Position numbers and translations under genes: made by a program. Below are positions 1 to 30,520 of a stretch of 64,000 nucleotides of DNA, one piece after another. The notes below the pieces were generated by a model. It was not told the DNA's origin and made no database searches. It worked only from the letters and a program-made list of their open reading frames with translations. Positions within the stretch are counted from its first letter, which is position 1, and every line of letters starts with the position of its first letter. Source of the stretch: Blastocystis sp. Blastoise (Eukaryota; Sar; Bigyra; Opalinata; Blastocystidae); NCBI GenBank assembly GCA_039096225.1, contig JBBPEB010000007.1, positions 434,001-498,000 on the forward strand, read 5' to 3'.

Positions 1-1421
1 TTTAAAAGGATATATAGCTTGAATATCTTCTTCATTATATATATATTTATAGAAATAGGATTGTGTATTATTAGGAGTATATCCATCTATAAATACAGAA
101 GAAGAAGGAGATAGAGCAGAAGCAGTAGAAGTGTCTGTTAATATTAAACTCTCTATATATATTATATTTATTATATTTATTATATATATTATATATGTAT
201 ACCTGATTTTTCATGTTTCACAATAGACTATATTTTAAAAAATATATGAATATATCATTTAAATATATATATAGATAAAAATATACATGTGTTTTCCATG
301 TAGAAATTGGACAAAAATAATTAGCATGTGTTGTTGGACTAATAATATATATATATATATTTATGATTACAAAAGAAAAATATAATTTCATAAAAATATA
401 TATATTTATTTACTAATGATATTTAAATAATATTCCCACGGGAACATTCTTTTGAAGACGAGATTTATCTTCAATATTAATAATTAAATTATTATCTAAT
501 GTTGCTGATATAAACTTTAAATGAATTCCATAATTATAATATTGACGTAAAGTAATATGAAACATTAATCGAAATTTTCTATATAGATATATATATTATA
601 TTTATTATTATTATTATTATACTATAAATTAATTAATTTATTATAAAAATAATACATAATAATATAATATACATATTATTATAAGATAATGTGAATTCAG
701 TAACTGTAGGAAAAGATAGAAATTCCATTACCGAGCAAACAGTACTATCAAATATATAATTAAAGAAATCAATATAGTATTCATTATATATATATAAATA
801 TAATAAAAATAAATAATAGGATATTAATTTGTTTATTGTCAAAGTATTCAATTTTGAAAATTCCTGTTTTTAATAATCGCTTTTGAATAATAATTCTATA
901 AAGTGTATATATATATAATATATATAGATAATACATACATAAAAAAACATATATATATATATATATATTTAAAAAAACAAATATATACATTTAAAACATA
1001 TATAGATTTAAAATAAAAAATAATATTAATATAAATACGTTTTTTCTAATGGTTGTGGATATTCATATTTTGTTAGAGAAGTGGATGAGAAATTCTTTGT
1101 AACTAAATCAAACAGAGATGTAGGTTCACCTTTTTCTAGAAGAATAAATCTCAAGTTCATAAGTTAAGATATATATATAAAATTCTACAAATATATTATA
1201 TAACATTAATAATAATAAAAAAAGGATATTTTGCCTTTTATTGGATGATGTTCTAATGTAATATATTTAAATGAAACATTAATCTTCATAGAATCTTGAC
1301 CATTGAAGCAGGAATAGATATTGTTTGTACTCGTTGCTACATCACAATCATCAGGATCTAATGAATTCATAAAATTTAAAAAAATGAATCCTATACCGAA
1401 TTTTGAGCAACTTGCGCCCAT
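1..1421 (-). CDS. Unrecognised multi-exon gene, 3' end outside the window
   Basis: I do not recognise this protein. Eight exons fit (1421-1230, 1154-1039, 895-825, about 778-673, 578-414, 338-287, 227-203, 152-<1), giving 293 codons with consistent phase up to the window edge. It begins MGASCSKFG, a possible N-myristoylation/palmitoylation signal. It is a soluble-looking mixed alpha/beta protein with conserved-looking stretches such as FRLMFHITLRQYYNYG, LIINIEDKSRLQKNVPVG and ANYFCPISTW. A TAG at 413-415 is not the stop: it lies at the join of a GTAAAT donor and is spliced out, after which YPTTHANYFCP continues in phase. Intron 1 and probably intron 3 are AT-AC type. It is divergent from the HERC gene. 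The exon structure is well supported; the function is unknown. Confidence 0.7.
779..824 (-). other. Possible second AT-AC-like intron in the same gene
   Basis: The exon coding EYFDNKQI is followed on the minus strand by ATATCCTATT, and the next exon (YIDFFNYIFDST) follows ...ATGAATAC. No GT donor exists in this exon. With the U12 start at 824 the phase-correct end is ...GAAT. With an AC end (777) the start would be ATCCTATT at 822. Both give the same residues I-N-Y. No good branch-site match is visible, so the class is uncertain, but a non-GT donor is required. Confidence 0.45.
1155..1229 (-). other. U12-type AT-AC intron (intron 1 of the minus-strand gene)
   Basis: Read on the minus strand, the exon ends ...GGCAAA and the intron starts ATATCCTTTT, the canonical minor-spliceosome 5' site. 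Near the end lies ATCTTAACTT, close to the U12 branch consensus TTCCTTAAC, followed 6-10 bases later by the terminal AC (TATGAAC). There is no usable GT donor nearby. Removing exactly this interval keeps phase 0 and joins HHPIKGK to LRFILLEKGE. Confidence 0.8.
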
Positions 1422-2159
1422 TTAAAATTAATTCCAGCTTTTGATATGCTTTTAAAAAGTATGATAAAGATCTAATTTCTATTTCTTTTTTTGAACACAA
1501 ATTTCCCTGATTATTTCTTCATTATCACGAATTAAACACGAAAAAATCAAAAATCCTCACAAAAACGAAAGGCTTAGAAAACACCAAGTTTCTATTTGTG
1601 TTTACATCTTTTTTTCACTATTCATGAATTCATCTGTTAACAAAAATACTCACAATATATGTAATATCATCAAATAAATTTATATAATTTTCTCAAAACG
1701 ATCATTTCGACCCTTTTTGGATTCAACCATTACTATTTCTAGGTTAACTAACTTGAAGCGTATCACAGAAACTCTAAAACATCAACAGAATATCAAAGCC
1801 AATGATATTTATCCAAAGTAATTCAAACATAAAAGATTTTAAAACAACTTGACCTCTCACTCAATACAAACTACCGTTTCACCTCCTGAATCACCTCATT
1901 ATCATCGTTTCTCAAGGCTATATCCGAATAATAATAATAAAAAACAAAAACTTGAATAAAAGAAAAATACAGAAAATTTCTGAAAGAAAATAAAAACACA
2001 TGAGGAACAAAAAAAACTGACTACAAATAAAAAGAAAACTACGGGAAATCAAAAGGGAAATGAAGAAAAAAAAAGAGCAAAGATATAGAATAAATTATTA
2101 TACATTCATAAACGTTTTTTAAAGCACTAAACAAACCTTAAAATATTATTAAAGGCATT
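1422..2159. promoter_or_regulatory. Divergent intergenic region
   Basis: About 740 bp separate the two oppositely transcribed start codons. The sequence is A+T rich, with A-runs on the HERC side (1920-2110), and no coding potential is visible. It must hold both promoters. I see no recognisable factor site. Confidence 0.4.
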
Positions 2160-21824
<19,665 letters not shown>

Positions 21825-22320
21825 AATACATTCTATTCTATATTATATATATATTTTTTTTTAATTTATTCTACATAATTTTTTTGTATTTATTTATTCC
21901 TTTTTTGTTTTTTTTTTCCTTCTACATATTAAGCATTGAATGCCTTTTTTTATTGTTATTTCTATTTTAATAGACTCTGTAATTCTAATTAATTTTTATT
22001 TCATATGTTATTCATTTCTTACTTCATTTTCCATTCAATGTAATCAAATTTTATTTTTATAAACTTGTTTGTATTCTTTCCATAATTCTATTATCAAAAT
22101 CATTTTCAAATCAATCATTTGTCCTATCTATCACAAAAAAAACAATACACAAAAAAAAAGTAGACAGTTTATAATATAATTGTGTTTATTTTTAAAAATA
22201 CACTTATGTTTTATAAATAATTTGGAAAGTGTCAAAAGAATCATAATTTAATTTTATTTTTGTTTATTCTATTTTTATTCATGAATGATTACTCAAATGC
22301 ATATTTAATCTTGTTTTCGA
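21825..22320. other. Intergenic region, HERC 3' end to KAR5-like start
   Basis: T-rich downstream sequence of the HERC gene passes into A-rich sequence (22130-22160) and then the upstream region of the next gene. I see no coding sequence, RNA gene or clear regulatory motif. Confidence 0.4.
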
Positions 22321-22806
22321 ATGAAATTATATTTGCTTCTACTATTTACAGTTTTCGTTTCGAGTGTTTTTCAAGATACAGATACATCTTGGTATAATGA
22401 GAAGGTTAGAGAAGGAATAGATGCATATAAATACTGGGAATCAATGCAAGTTGTGAGTCAAAATGAAGATTGTTGGAGTGTATATTCTTCTTTTTACTTT
22501 ATTAAAGAATATCATGTATTTTTTTATGATAATTTTAGAGAGCTATTCATCAGTTTGATAATGATTGTGAAAATATGAATACTAGAGACAAACAAACATT
22601 TTCTTATAATGTATTTCGTTGTTTTATGAATGACAATAGAAGATTATTAACTCCTTGTTTTGAAGCTGATTCCTTCGATTGTATATCTCAATTAACTAGT
22701 GAAGAAATTGTTTTATATACTATGTTTAAAAACCAAGCAGAATCTATTTGTTACTTTCAAAAAACAGTAGTATGCATAGAATTATATATAAATATTCTAT
22801 TATAGC

Positions 22807-22848
<42 letters not shown>

Positions 22849-24905
22849 TTATTAATATTATTATTATATTTATTGTTATTATTATATTTATTAATATTAT
22901 TATTATTATTCATATATATGTTAATATTTTTCATAAGTTTTTTTTTTATAGTTTTGGCAACAAAGAAATACTCGAATAATTAATAATCTTCAAGATACTT
23001 CTTTTGAAGTATTAAAACAAATTTATATATATATTATTTTTGTATTGTCTCTTTTTTATTCATATTTATATCATTATTATTTATATATTATATTTAACAT
23101 GAATATGAATATACACGATCATTTATATATAACTATATATATATAGTTATATGTCTGTTGATAGGCAAGATTCGATAATTCAGAATCAGGATGATATTTT
23201 ACATGGTTATGATAATACTATAAAAGTTATTGAAAATGCAAATCATAGTATTACTGGCTTATCTGTATTTATATATATTATTATTATAATAATTATATAA
23301 TATATTGTTATAAAACAATAAAATGTCTTTTTTTATTGTTGAATAAAATAATATATTTAATATATATATCTATATATAAATATATTAATTATAGAATTAT
23401 ATAAATGATAATTTAAGTGATGTACAGAAGAGTTGGAAAGAGAATGTAAATAAAATAAAAGAAATGTTAAATAGAATCAAAGAACAATTAGCCTATATTA
23501 TTGATTTACAAAATATTATCTTTGTTGCTTTTAATAATATAAAATCATTTATTGTCTTCTTATTAATGATTGGAAGTGTCTTTATTCTTACTAGTCATAA
23601 ATATGTATATAAATATATTTATTTAGTCTTTATTTCAAATAAATTAAACATTTTTATTATTGTTCTGTATAAATAATCTATTTATTTCAAATAAATTAGA
23701 CATTTTTATTATTGTTCTATATTAAAAAAACTATTTATTTCAAATTAATCAAGCATATTTTTATTGTTCTATATAAATAATCTATTTATTTCAAATAATC
23801 TATACATTATTTTTCTTCTGTTATATAGTCTATTCATCTAAGACCTTTTCTATTGTTTCTTCTTCTTCTTAGTTTCTTTATAGAAAGATGGGCTCTTCTT
23901 TATTTTCAAGAATGGTTTTCAGATATTCTTATTCTTAAAGTAATTGATAATTGTCGATATACATTAGGACTCTTTATGGTTATTTTAGTAGTTCGTTCTT
24001 TTATTCTTGGAAATAATCACTCAAAACAATCTTATCAACATATGAAAGAAATGGTATTTTATATTATTAGTTATTTATAATAGAATTCATCCTTTTTTTA
24101 AACTATATTTTTTATATACATAAATAGACTATATATATATATATTTATGTTTATTTTACTTATATAGTATAAGGATTATGATAGTTATAATCATATTCGA
24201 AAGAATCATAATTATGCATATCATTATATTCCATTAAGTAAGGACCCTAATGTATTTGATTTCGATAATGATCCTACATATATGCCTGTAGAATATTCAT
24301 ATGATGAGGACGAAGAGAATAATAATGATGAAAATATTAATAATGATAATAATAATGAAGATGGTAATCATGATAATGAAAATCTTGATTTCTTAAAAGA
24401 ATATAATCAAAATTTTGATTCTCATGTATATTATGTTATCTAATAGATAATTTTATATTTTTTATATATACTTTCATAATATTTATTATTAATATATCAT
24501 TTTATACTATTCTTTATTATTATATATATTTTTTATACTATGTTTTATTATTATCTATATTTTTATACTACTTTTTATATTCAATAACTTATTATTTTAT
24601 CTTCATGATTATTATACTCCTTATTATAGTCCTCTACAATATCATCCCAATCAAGATATTTCCTTCGTAAGAATGTTCCCACTAAATATATCCTTTCTAT
24701 TCTTTCTTTTCCTATAAATAAATATAATATAGCTTCATAATATCTTCTCTATATTCTCCAATAAAATAATTAAATTACATATACATATTCTTAATTCTTT
24801 ATAAATAATAAGATTATAGAATATGAGCATCCAGATCTCTTTGAGAAGCGACTTGTTAATACTCAAAAGTATTATTTAAAACATCCTACATATTATTTAG
24901 ATTAA
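22321..24905 (+). CDS. KAR5: KAR5/GEX1/Brambleberry-like nuclear-fusion membrane protein
   Basis: It begins with a signal peptide (MKLYLLLLFTVFVSSVF). A cysteine-patterned ectodomain follows (CW..AI..F...C..M, FRCF, CFEADSFDC, SICYFQK), the hallmark of the Kar5/GEX1/Brambleberry family, which acts at the nuclear envelope/ER in karyogamy. Then come helices with Gln-rich heptads (QDSIIQNQDDIL), a membrane segment near 23545-23600, and further hydrophobic segments in 23829-24010. A charged Asn/Asp/Glu-rich tail ends at TAA 24903-24905. Exons: 22321-22479, 22539-22769, 22952-~23022, ~23147-23264, 23395-23604, 23829-24053, 24168-24425, ~24630-24687, 24813-24905. Joins 3/4, 7/8 and 8/9 are not settled: at 3/4 the most natural protein needs a non-GT donor. 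About 480 residues. Family call is confident; fine structure is not. Confidence 0.8.
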
Positions 24906-25746
24906 AGAAATATAGTACTAGATCCAGTTTCTTCAAATATATATATTTATAATCAATCATTATATGGAAATTACCTTTTTAATACTCTCATTATCAATAT
25001 AATATAAATATATATATTATACAAAAAATATTATAAAAGAATATTATTTATTGAAGAAACGTGTGTTTTTCTTATCTATATCTATTTCTCTATTTCTTTT
25101 TTCTTTATATTATGTATCTATTTAAGTTAATTTTGTTTATCCTTTATTGTTTGTTGTATTATTATTTCTTATAATGTATGATTATCCATTCTTTATGTAC
25201 ACCGTACATTTTGTTAGTCGAAAATCATGTTTCACAAAAATAATTAGTATTTTTGAATATATATCACTAGAAAATAATGTGTACAAAAAAATTATACCAT
25301 CATTTGCATGATAAACCTATAATTATTTATTCATTATCAATACCCATTCATCCTGATTCATAAATACTTGTAAAACAAAAGTTTAGAACCATTTCATGAT
25401 CATTCAATTACATTCTATTGGGTGAAATCCACTATTTTAGCATTATTTAATATAATACACGTATATATATTAATAAATCATATATATAAATAGAAACTAA
25501 CTTATCATAAAATCATATTCTTCTTCTAATTACTCGTATTATTTCAAGCCAGTGATAATATCATATTTTCGTATCGTGTACTCTGTGTTTTGCAGATATA
25601 TGAGATATTTAGAAAAGTGATATTGGCAAACACGGCAAAAACACCGAACTCACTTTTTTATCCTTTAATTCATCATAATTTATTAATCACCTTGAGTATT
25701 TATACTTTGTAATCTTCAGCACATAAAGTTCCTTAATAATCAAGAA
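24906..25746. other. Intergenic region upstream of the small heat-shock gene
   Basis: About 840 bp without coding signal. I looked for heat-shock elements (arrays of nGAAn in alternating orientation) before the HSP20 start and found none convincing; TTCTTCTTC at about 25522 is one-directional. Confidence 0.4.
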
Positions 25747-26433
25747 ATGGCTGCCAATGACGATGTTCATGTACATTCCGTAGAGAGTGATCCAAGCAGA
25801 GAGTTTTCTCCAATGAATGTGTATTATAGATTAGAATCTCCAATTCGATTAACTCCTCCTCCTCCTCCAATGATGAAGACGAAATCAATGAAAAAAACAA
25901 TCATTCTTCCAACCATGTTAAAGAAATCAAACTCTGCAGATGAAATACGAAATGAAACTATGTTAAATAGAAGACATTCAAGACTTATGAGATTATATGG
26001 TCATTATTTAAGTGAAAGTACAGAGGTTATAAATGAAGATAATCCAATTACTGATTCATTCGATATAATTGATGAGTTGTCTCCTGACTATATGTATCCT
26101 TATGAGAGCATAGGTCGTCTTGATCTTCGAGAAAATGATAAGATATATCAAGTATTCATAGATCTTCCAGGAATCAAAAGAAAAGATATAGCCTTAAAAT
26201 TGATCCATAATAGTCTATATTTAGAATGTCATCGATTTGAAGAAGATGATGATCATGAATATACATATACAATAGGCGAACGTCATTATGGTCGAATATG
26301 TCGTAAGATTCCTTTTGAGGAACCAGTTCAAATCGATCAAATCAGTGCTAAATTTGAGAATGGAGTCCTTATCATTCTTGTACCGAAGCGTATAGACATA
26401 GTAACAACAGAAACACCAATTGAAATATCTTGA
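25747..26433 (+). CDS. Small heat-shock protein (HSP20/alpha-crystallin family)
   Basis: A single uninterrupted exon of 228 codons. Residues 1-118 form a long N-terminal arm with a proline run (PPPPPMM) and basic, serine-rich sequence. The alpha-crystallin domain lies at about 119-219: YQVFIDLPGIKRKDIALKL, then strands to KIPFEEPVQIDQISAKFENG and VLIILVPK. The end, PIEIS, carries the I-x-I motif that docks into neighbouring dimers. The family is an ATP-independent holdase that forms oligomers and limits aggregation. The N-terminal arm is unusually long and may set oligomer size or localisation. It is one of the few intronless genes here, which fits a stress gene that must be expressed when splicing fails (inference). 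Confidence 0.93.
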   Translation: MAANDDVHVHSVESDPSREFSPMNVYYRLESPIRLTPPPPPMMKTKSMKKTIILPTMLKKSNSADEIRNETMLNRRHSRLMRLYGHYLSESTEVINEDNPITDSFDIIDELSPDYMYPYESIGRLDLRENDKIYQVFIDLPGIKRKDIALKLIHNSLYLECHRFEEDDDHEYTYTIGERHYGRICRKIPFEEPVQIDQISAKFENGVLIILVPKRIDIVTTETPIEIS

Positions 26434-27497
26434 ATTATCCTATTCATTTATTAAATAATCATTTTTCTTTCAAATCAATATTTAATGTAATTCTTTTATT
26501 GATTTTTTCATTAATATTAATTCTTTTTAATATACTATACGTTCTATAATTTAATAACGATAAGATTGGCTATTCATTCTTAGTAAATAGGAAATAGTTG
26601 AAATTATCTATGCATAATTATGTTTGTTATATTTGCTATCACACTAGCAGCTTCCTAATTAAATAATTAAATATTAATAAAAAAGAAAAATAAAATGAAA
26701 CCAATCTAACAACGCAATTATTTATTTAAATTGTAATATATACATTAAAAGCTTCTGTATAAGAGATATTTGATGTTTTAGGTCTCAAACAATAATATAT
26801 AAAGAATTTATGAAGAGAAGATAACTTTGAAAAGAATTCATCATAATAAAAAAAGAAAAAAACATGAAATCTTATTCATTTCATATGTGTTATCATCAGA
26901 TTATGTAGAAATCGTTATATATATGTTAGTTTTTAGTTATATGATATACTTTGGTTACAAAGAGTGTGAAACACCTTGATTATTGGAAAAAATGAAAATG
27001 ATCATGTTGTTAAAAAGGGCAATTTTATTTAAATAATAAGTTTATTATTGTGAGTACTTTAGACTCAAACATATTTTATTAAAAAAAAGCGAATACAATA
27101 ATAAAAATAATTAACGAATGTGAGTGTTGAGTATTAAAAGAAGTAGAAACACAAAGATATAATAAAAGCAAGTTGTTCATGAACATACAAATAGGAAAAT
27201 ACTTAAGATATAGACCTATGAATATAACGTATACAATTGTTGTGTCTTAAAAAATTGTGTTTTTAGAAAAAAAGGGATCGGGATTTTCATGGAGATATCT
27301 TTTATTTTGGAGGAAAAGTTTGGATATTCACGATACATCGCGTACCTTTCTACCCTCGACTTAGGATATGAGTGTCTATACTATCATTTTGCATATAAAT
27401 TCCTAAGTCGACGGTCATTTGCATTACCTTTTTCTTTTTATGTTTTCTTGGAAATAACTTAGTTATCTTAATTTTATTTATTCAAAACCAAATAAAA
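26434..27497. other. Intergenic region between HSP20 and sorting nexin genes
   Basis: About 1,060 bp with no open frame of interest on either strand and no recognisable RNA gene. The only structured element I see is the inverted repeat at 27356-27411. Confidence 0.4.
27356..27411. repeat. 11-bp perfect inverted repeat upstream of the sorting nexin gene
   Basis: TCGACTTAGGA (27356-27366) is matched by TCCTAAGTCGA (27401-27411) with a 34-nt gap. It lies about 90 bp before the start codon in comparatively GC-rich sequence for this genome. It could be a paired regulatory site or a 5' UTR hairpin. Confidence 0.6.
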
Positions 27498-29169
27498 ATG
27501 GCTGAAACTGGTATATATTTTGTTATATTACTAATATATTTATCTTTCTCTTATTTTTTATGACTTATATTCTATAATTATAGCTACTGCTCCCGCTACT
27601 AAGGTACAATTTGAATTTATCTTAATTTAACTTAATTAATATTATAGCCTGAATTCGTTATTCGTGTATGCGATCCTGTCAGACAAGGTGAAGGTATGAA
27701 AGCCTATGTCACTTATACTGTTCGTACTGAAACTGATAACGAAAGTTATGATGAACATGAATATACTGTTATTCGTAGATACAGTGATTTCATTTGGCTT
27801 CATGACGCTCTTTCTGTTGAATATGGATACATTGTTATTCCTCCTATGCCTGAAAAGAACGCTTTAGCTCGTTTTGATGCTGAATTTGTTGAAATCAGAA
27901 GAGCTGCTCTTCAAACTTTCCTTATGTCTATCTCTCTATATATATAGTTTTAATTATATTTTTTTTATTATTGTTAATTTTTTTAAATATTTATTAGTAT
28001 ATCATGATATTTTCCATGAAATATATGTATTTTAATTTTTTTTTTAGCTTTTAATTGAACTAATGATTATATATATATAGCTTCATGCTACTTTAAAGAG
28101 TTCTGAAATTTTCAAGAATTTCTTAACTTTAGATCAAGATGATTTAAGTGGTTACAAGAAGGAAACTAGTACTGTATGTTCTAATGTTTTTTTTTTCAAA
28201 TCTATATATTGACATTTTTTATGTTATGTTTTTTTTTATAAAATAATACATATAATTTTAAATATAGTTATATAAAATATATATATATATATAATATATA
28301 TAGAAGATTTCTCTTAATGATTTAAAGGATAATCCTCTTGAATCTTCAATGAAGCTTTTAAATATTATTGGTAAGAAAGCTATGAAGATGGGTAAGGATG
28401 TTACTAAACAAATTAAAGATAAACAAGAAGGTGCTCCTAAAGTAGATGATGAATTTACTAAGAAAGCTCGTTATTTTGCTGAACTTCTTACTCAAATTGA
28501 TGGTTATTGTGAACATGCTTCTCTTCTCGTTGAATCTGAACGTGCTGAAGCTGAAAGTATGACTTTATTAGGTAATGCTATTGCTTCTCTTGATCAAATG
28601 GAAGATGAACAACCTCTTATTACTGCTCAAAAGAGTTATGAACAAGCTTCTGAAGCTTTATCTAGCCTTATGTCTGAAAAGGCTAATCTTGAAGTATTTA
28701 TTTTTTAATAATTATTTATATTATTTATTTATTTTAATAATTATTTAAATTGTTTATTTTTTAAATAATTTCTATATTATTATTATATATAGGTACGTGC
28801 TTTTGTTGAACCTATTCGTATTCAAGTATTATATCTTGAAGAAGCTAAGAATACTATTCTTCGTAGAGGTCTTACTCAAGATGAATATGATGATGCTTTA
28901 AAGAGTGCTAAGGCTGCTAAGGCTGCTTATTCTAAGGCTGAAAGTGGTGATGGTGATGCTACTGCTGCTAAGAAGGAATATAAGAAGAAAGCTAAACTTG
29001 CTAAGAAATTAGAAGAAAAACTTAAGGAATTTACTGATAAGATGAATGGTGAATTAGATGAATTCCAAAATAATAAATATCATGCTTTAAGAAATGTTCT
29101 TATTGATTTTATTAGACTTCAAATTGATTATGCTGGAAAGGTATTCTATTTAATTTTTTTTTTTAAATC

Positions 29170-29202
<33 letters not shown>

Positions 29203-29403
29203 TTAAATTTCTTATTATATATGTATTTTAAAGTTTATTTTGTAAATAAATCAAATATATAATATAATAAATATATAGATTAAGAAGATTTGGGCTAATC
29301 TTCTTCCTGAACTTCAAGCTCTTGATATTGAATCTCTTTCTGCTAAGGCTGTAGAAAAGGCTACTGAACAATTAGAAAATCGTGATGAAACTCCTCTTGA
29401 ATC

Positions 29404-29440
<37 letters not shown>

Positions 29441-29608
29441 ATTTCTGATGATGATGAATCTTCTGAAGAAGAAAAACCTAAGAAGAAGGCTAAGAAGGCT
29501 GCTAAGAAACCTGCTAAGAAGGCTAAGAAATCAAAGAAGGAAGATAGTGATGATGATGATAGTGAAGTTTCTGATCTTTCTGATGATGATTCTGATTCTG
29601 ATCTTTAA
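27498..29608 (+). CDS. PX-BAR sorting nexin (SNX1/Vps5-like) with acidic/lysine tail
   Basis: Seven exons (27498-27510, 27584-27603, 27648-27935, 28081-28173, 28304-28693, 28793-29140, 29279-29608) give 493 residues. The PX domain lies at about 10-135: VIRRYSDFIWLHDAL is the phosphoinositide-binding RRYSxF motif and IPPMPEKN the proline loop. A helical Vps5/BAR-like region follows (about 150-415), expected to dimerise and tubulate endosomal membrane as in retromer. The last ~65 residues are unusual: an Asp run, then KKKAKKAAKKPAKKAKK, then a second Asp/Ser block. Codon choice is strongly biased (GCT, CGT, AAG), suggesting high expression. The intron after residue ~107 lacks a GT donor. Confidence 0.88.
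27936..28080 (+). other. Non-canonical intron (CT...AG) in the sorting nexin gene
   Basis: The PX alignment requires joining ...FLMSIS to LHATLKSSEIFKNFL, in phase 0. That puts the donor at CTATATATATAG instead of the usual GTATATAT. The only nearby GT (27926) gives a frame with an immediate stop. The acceptor is an ordinary TATATATAG. Either the donor is truly CT or this assembly has one wrong base. Confidence 0.6.
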
Positions 29609-30396
29609 ATTTAAAACATACAATCACTTCTTGTTCTCTTAGGTAGTTGTTATTTTCTATGTTATTATAAGCTACACAGTTCCTTTTATAAACTGTTCTG
29701 TTATTTATATATATAATATATTATATATATTTTCTTTTAAATAATTAATTGTATTCTATTCCATTATCTCAATCAGTTTTTGTGTGTTATTTCCTAAATA
29801 AGGTTTACACATGTGACATTGTATTTATTTTGTTAAACTGTGTTTATTTCGTTATGGTTGTTGACATATTATTATTATCTTAATTCTTTTATGTCATATG
29901 ATGAAAAATGTAATATGATAAAAACATAACTAATTTCTTATATAAGGAAATGAAAGTAAAAGAGTATTGACGGTAAAACAATTGTAATAACATAAGAAAA
30001 AAGTATAACAAGGAATCTATAATAAGAAAAGAATAAACAAATAATGATTTATATGAATAAAAAAACAAATACAGTATTTTGAAATGACATGAAATGATGA
30101 CACAATAAAATGAAAAGAAGAAAAAAGGAAAAAAATATAAATAATACCTTCTATTTTTAAAAATATATATATGTTATCTATTATTATATATATATATAGA
30201 TTTGTAAATAGATAAAGAAAATGATTATCAATAAGATATTTCTTTCTATAAAAATATGAAAGAAAAATAAATATTTATATAATATATATAATATATATTT
30301 TATAATATATAATATATATATATATAGAACACTGTGAAGAGTATTCTATTTTCTCACATAATTTAGTATATATTAAATAAAATTATTCATATTTCT
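29609..30396. other. Convergent intergenic region
   Basis: About 790 bp between two converging genes, with T-rich downstream sequence on the left and A-rich on the right, the expected 3' UTR asymmetry for each strand. No gene, hairpin or RNA is recognisable. Confidence 0.4.
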
Positions 30397-30489
30397 TTAG
30401 AATTCGTGTTTATCTTGAAGATGTTCTTGAAGTTGAATAAATTGTCCAAATACTGGATCTTTCATAATCACAGAAACATGACATACTTC

Positions 30490-30520
<31 letters not shown>

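Noticed and set aside
413-415. Apparent TAG stop in the first minus-strand gene
   Set aside because: The TA is followed by a GTAAAT donor; splicing to 338 gives TAT-CCA and restores a coding frame with consistent phase.
24688-24812. ATATCCTTTC in the KAR5-like gene as another U12 intron
   Set aside because: A branch-like TTCTTAATTC and phase-0 join exist, but an ordinary GTAAGA donor at 24667 gives an equally phased join, so I do not claim it.
25440-25746. Heat-shock elements upstream of HSP20
   Set aside because: No three alternating GAA/TTC units at 5-bp phase could be found by eye.
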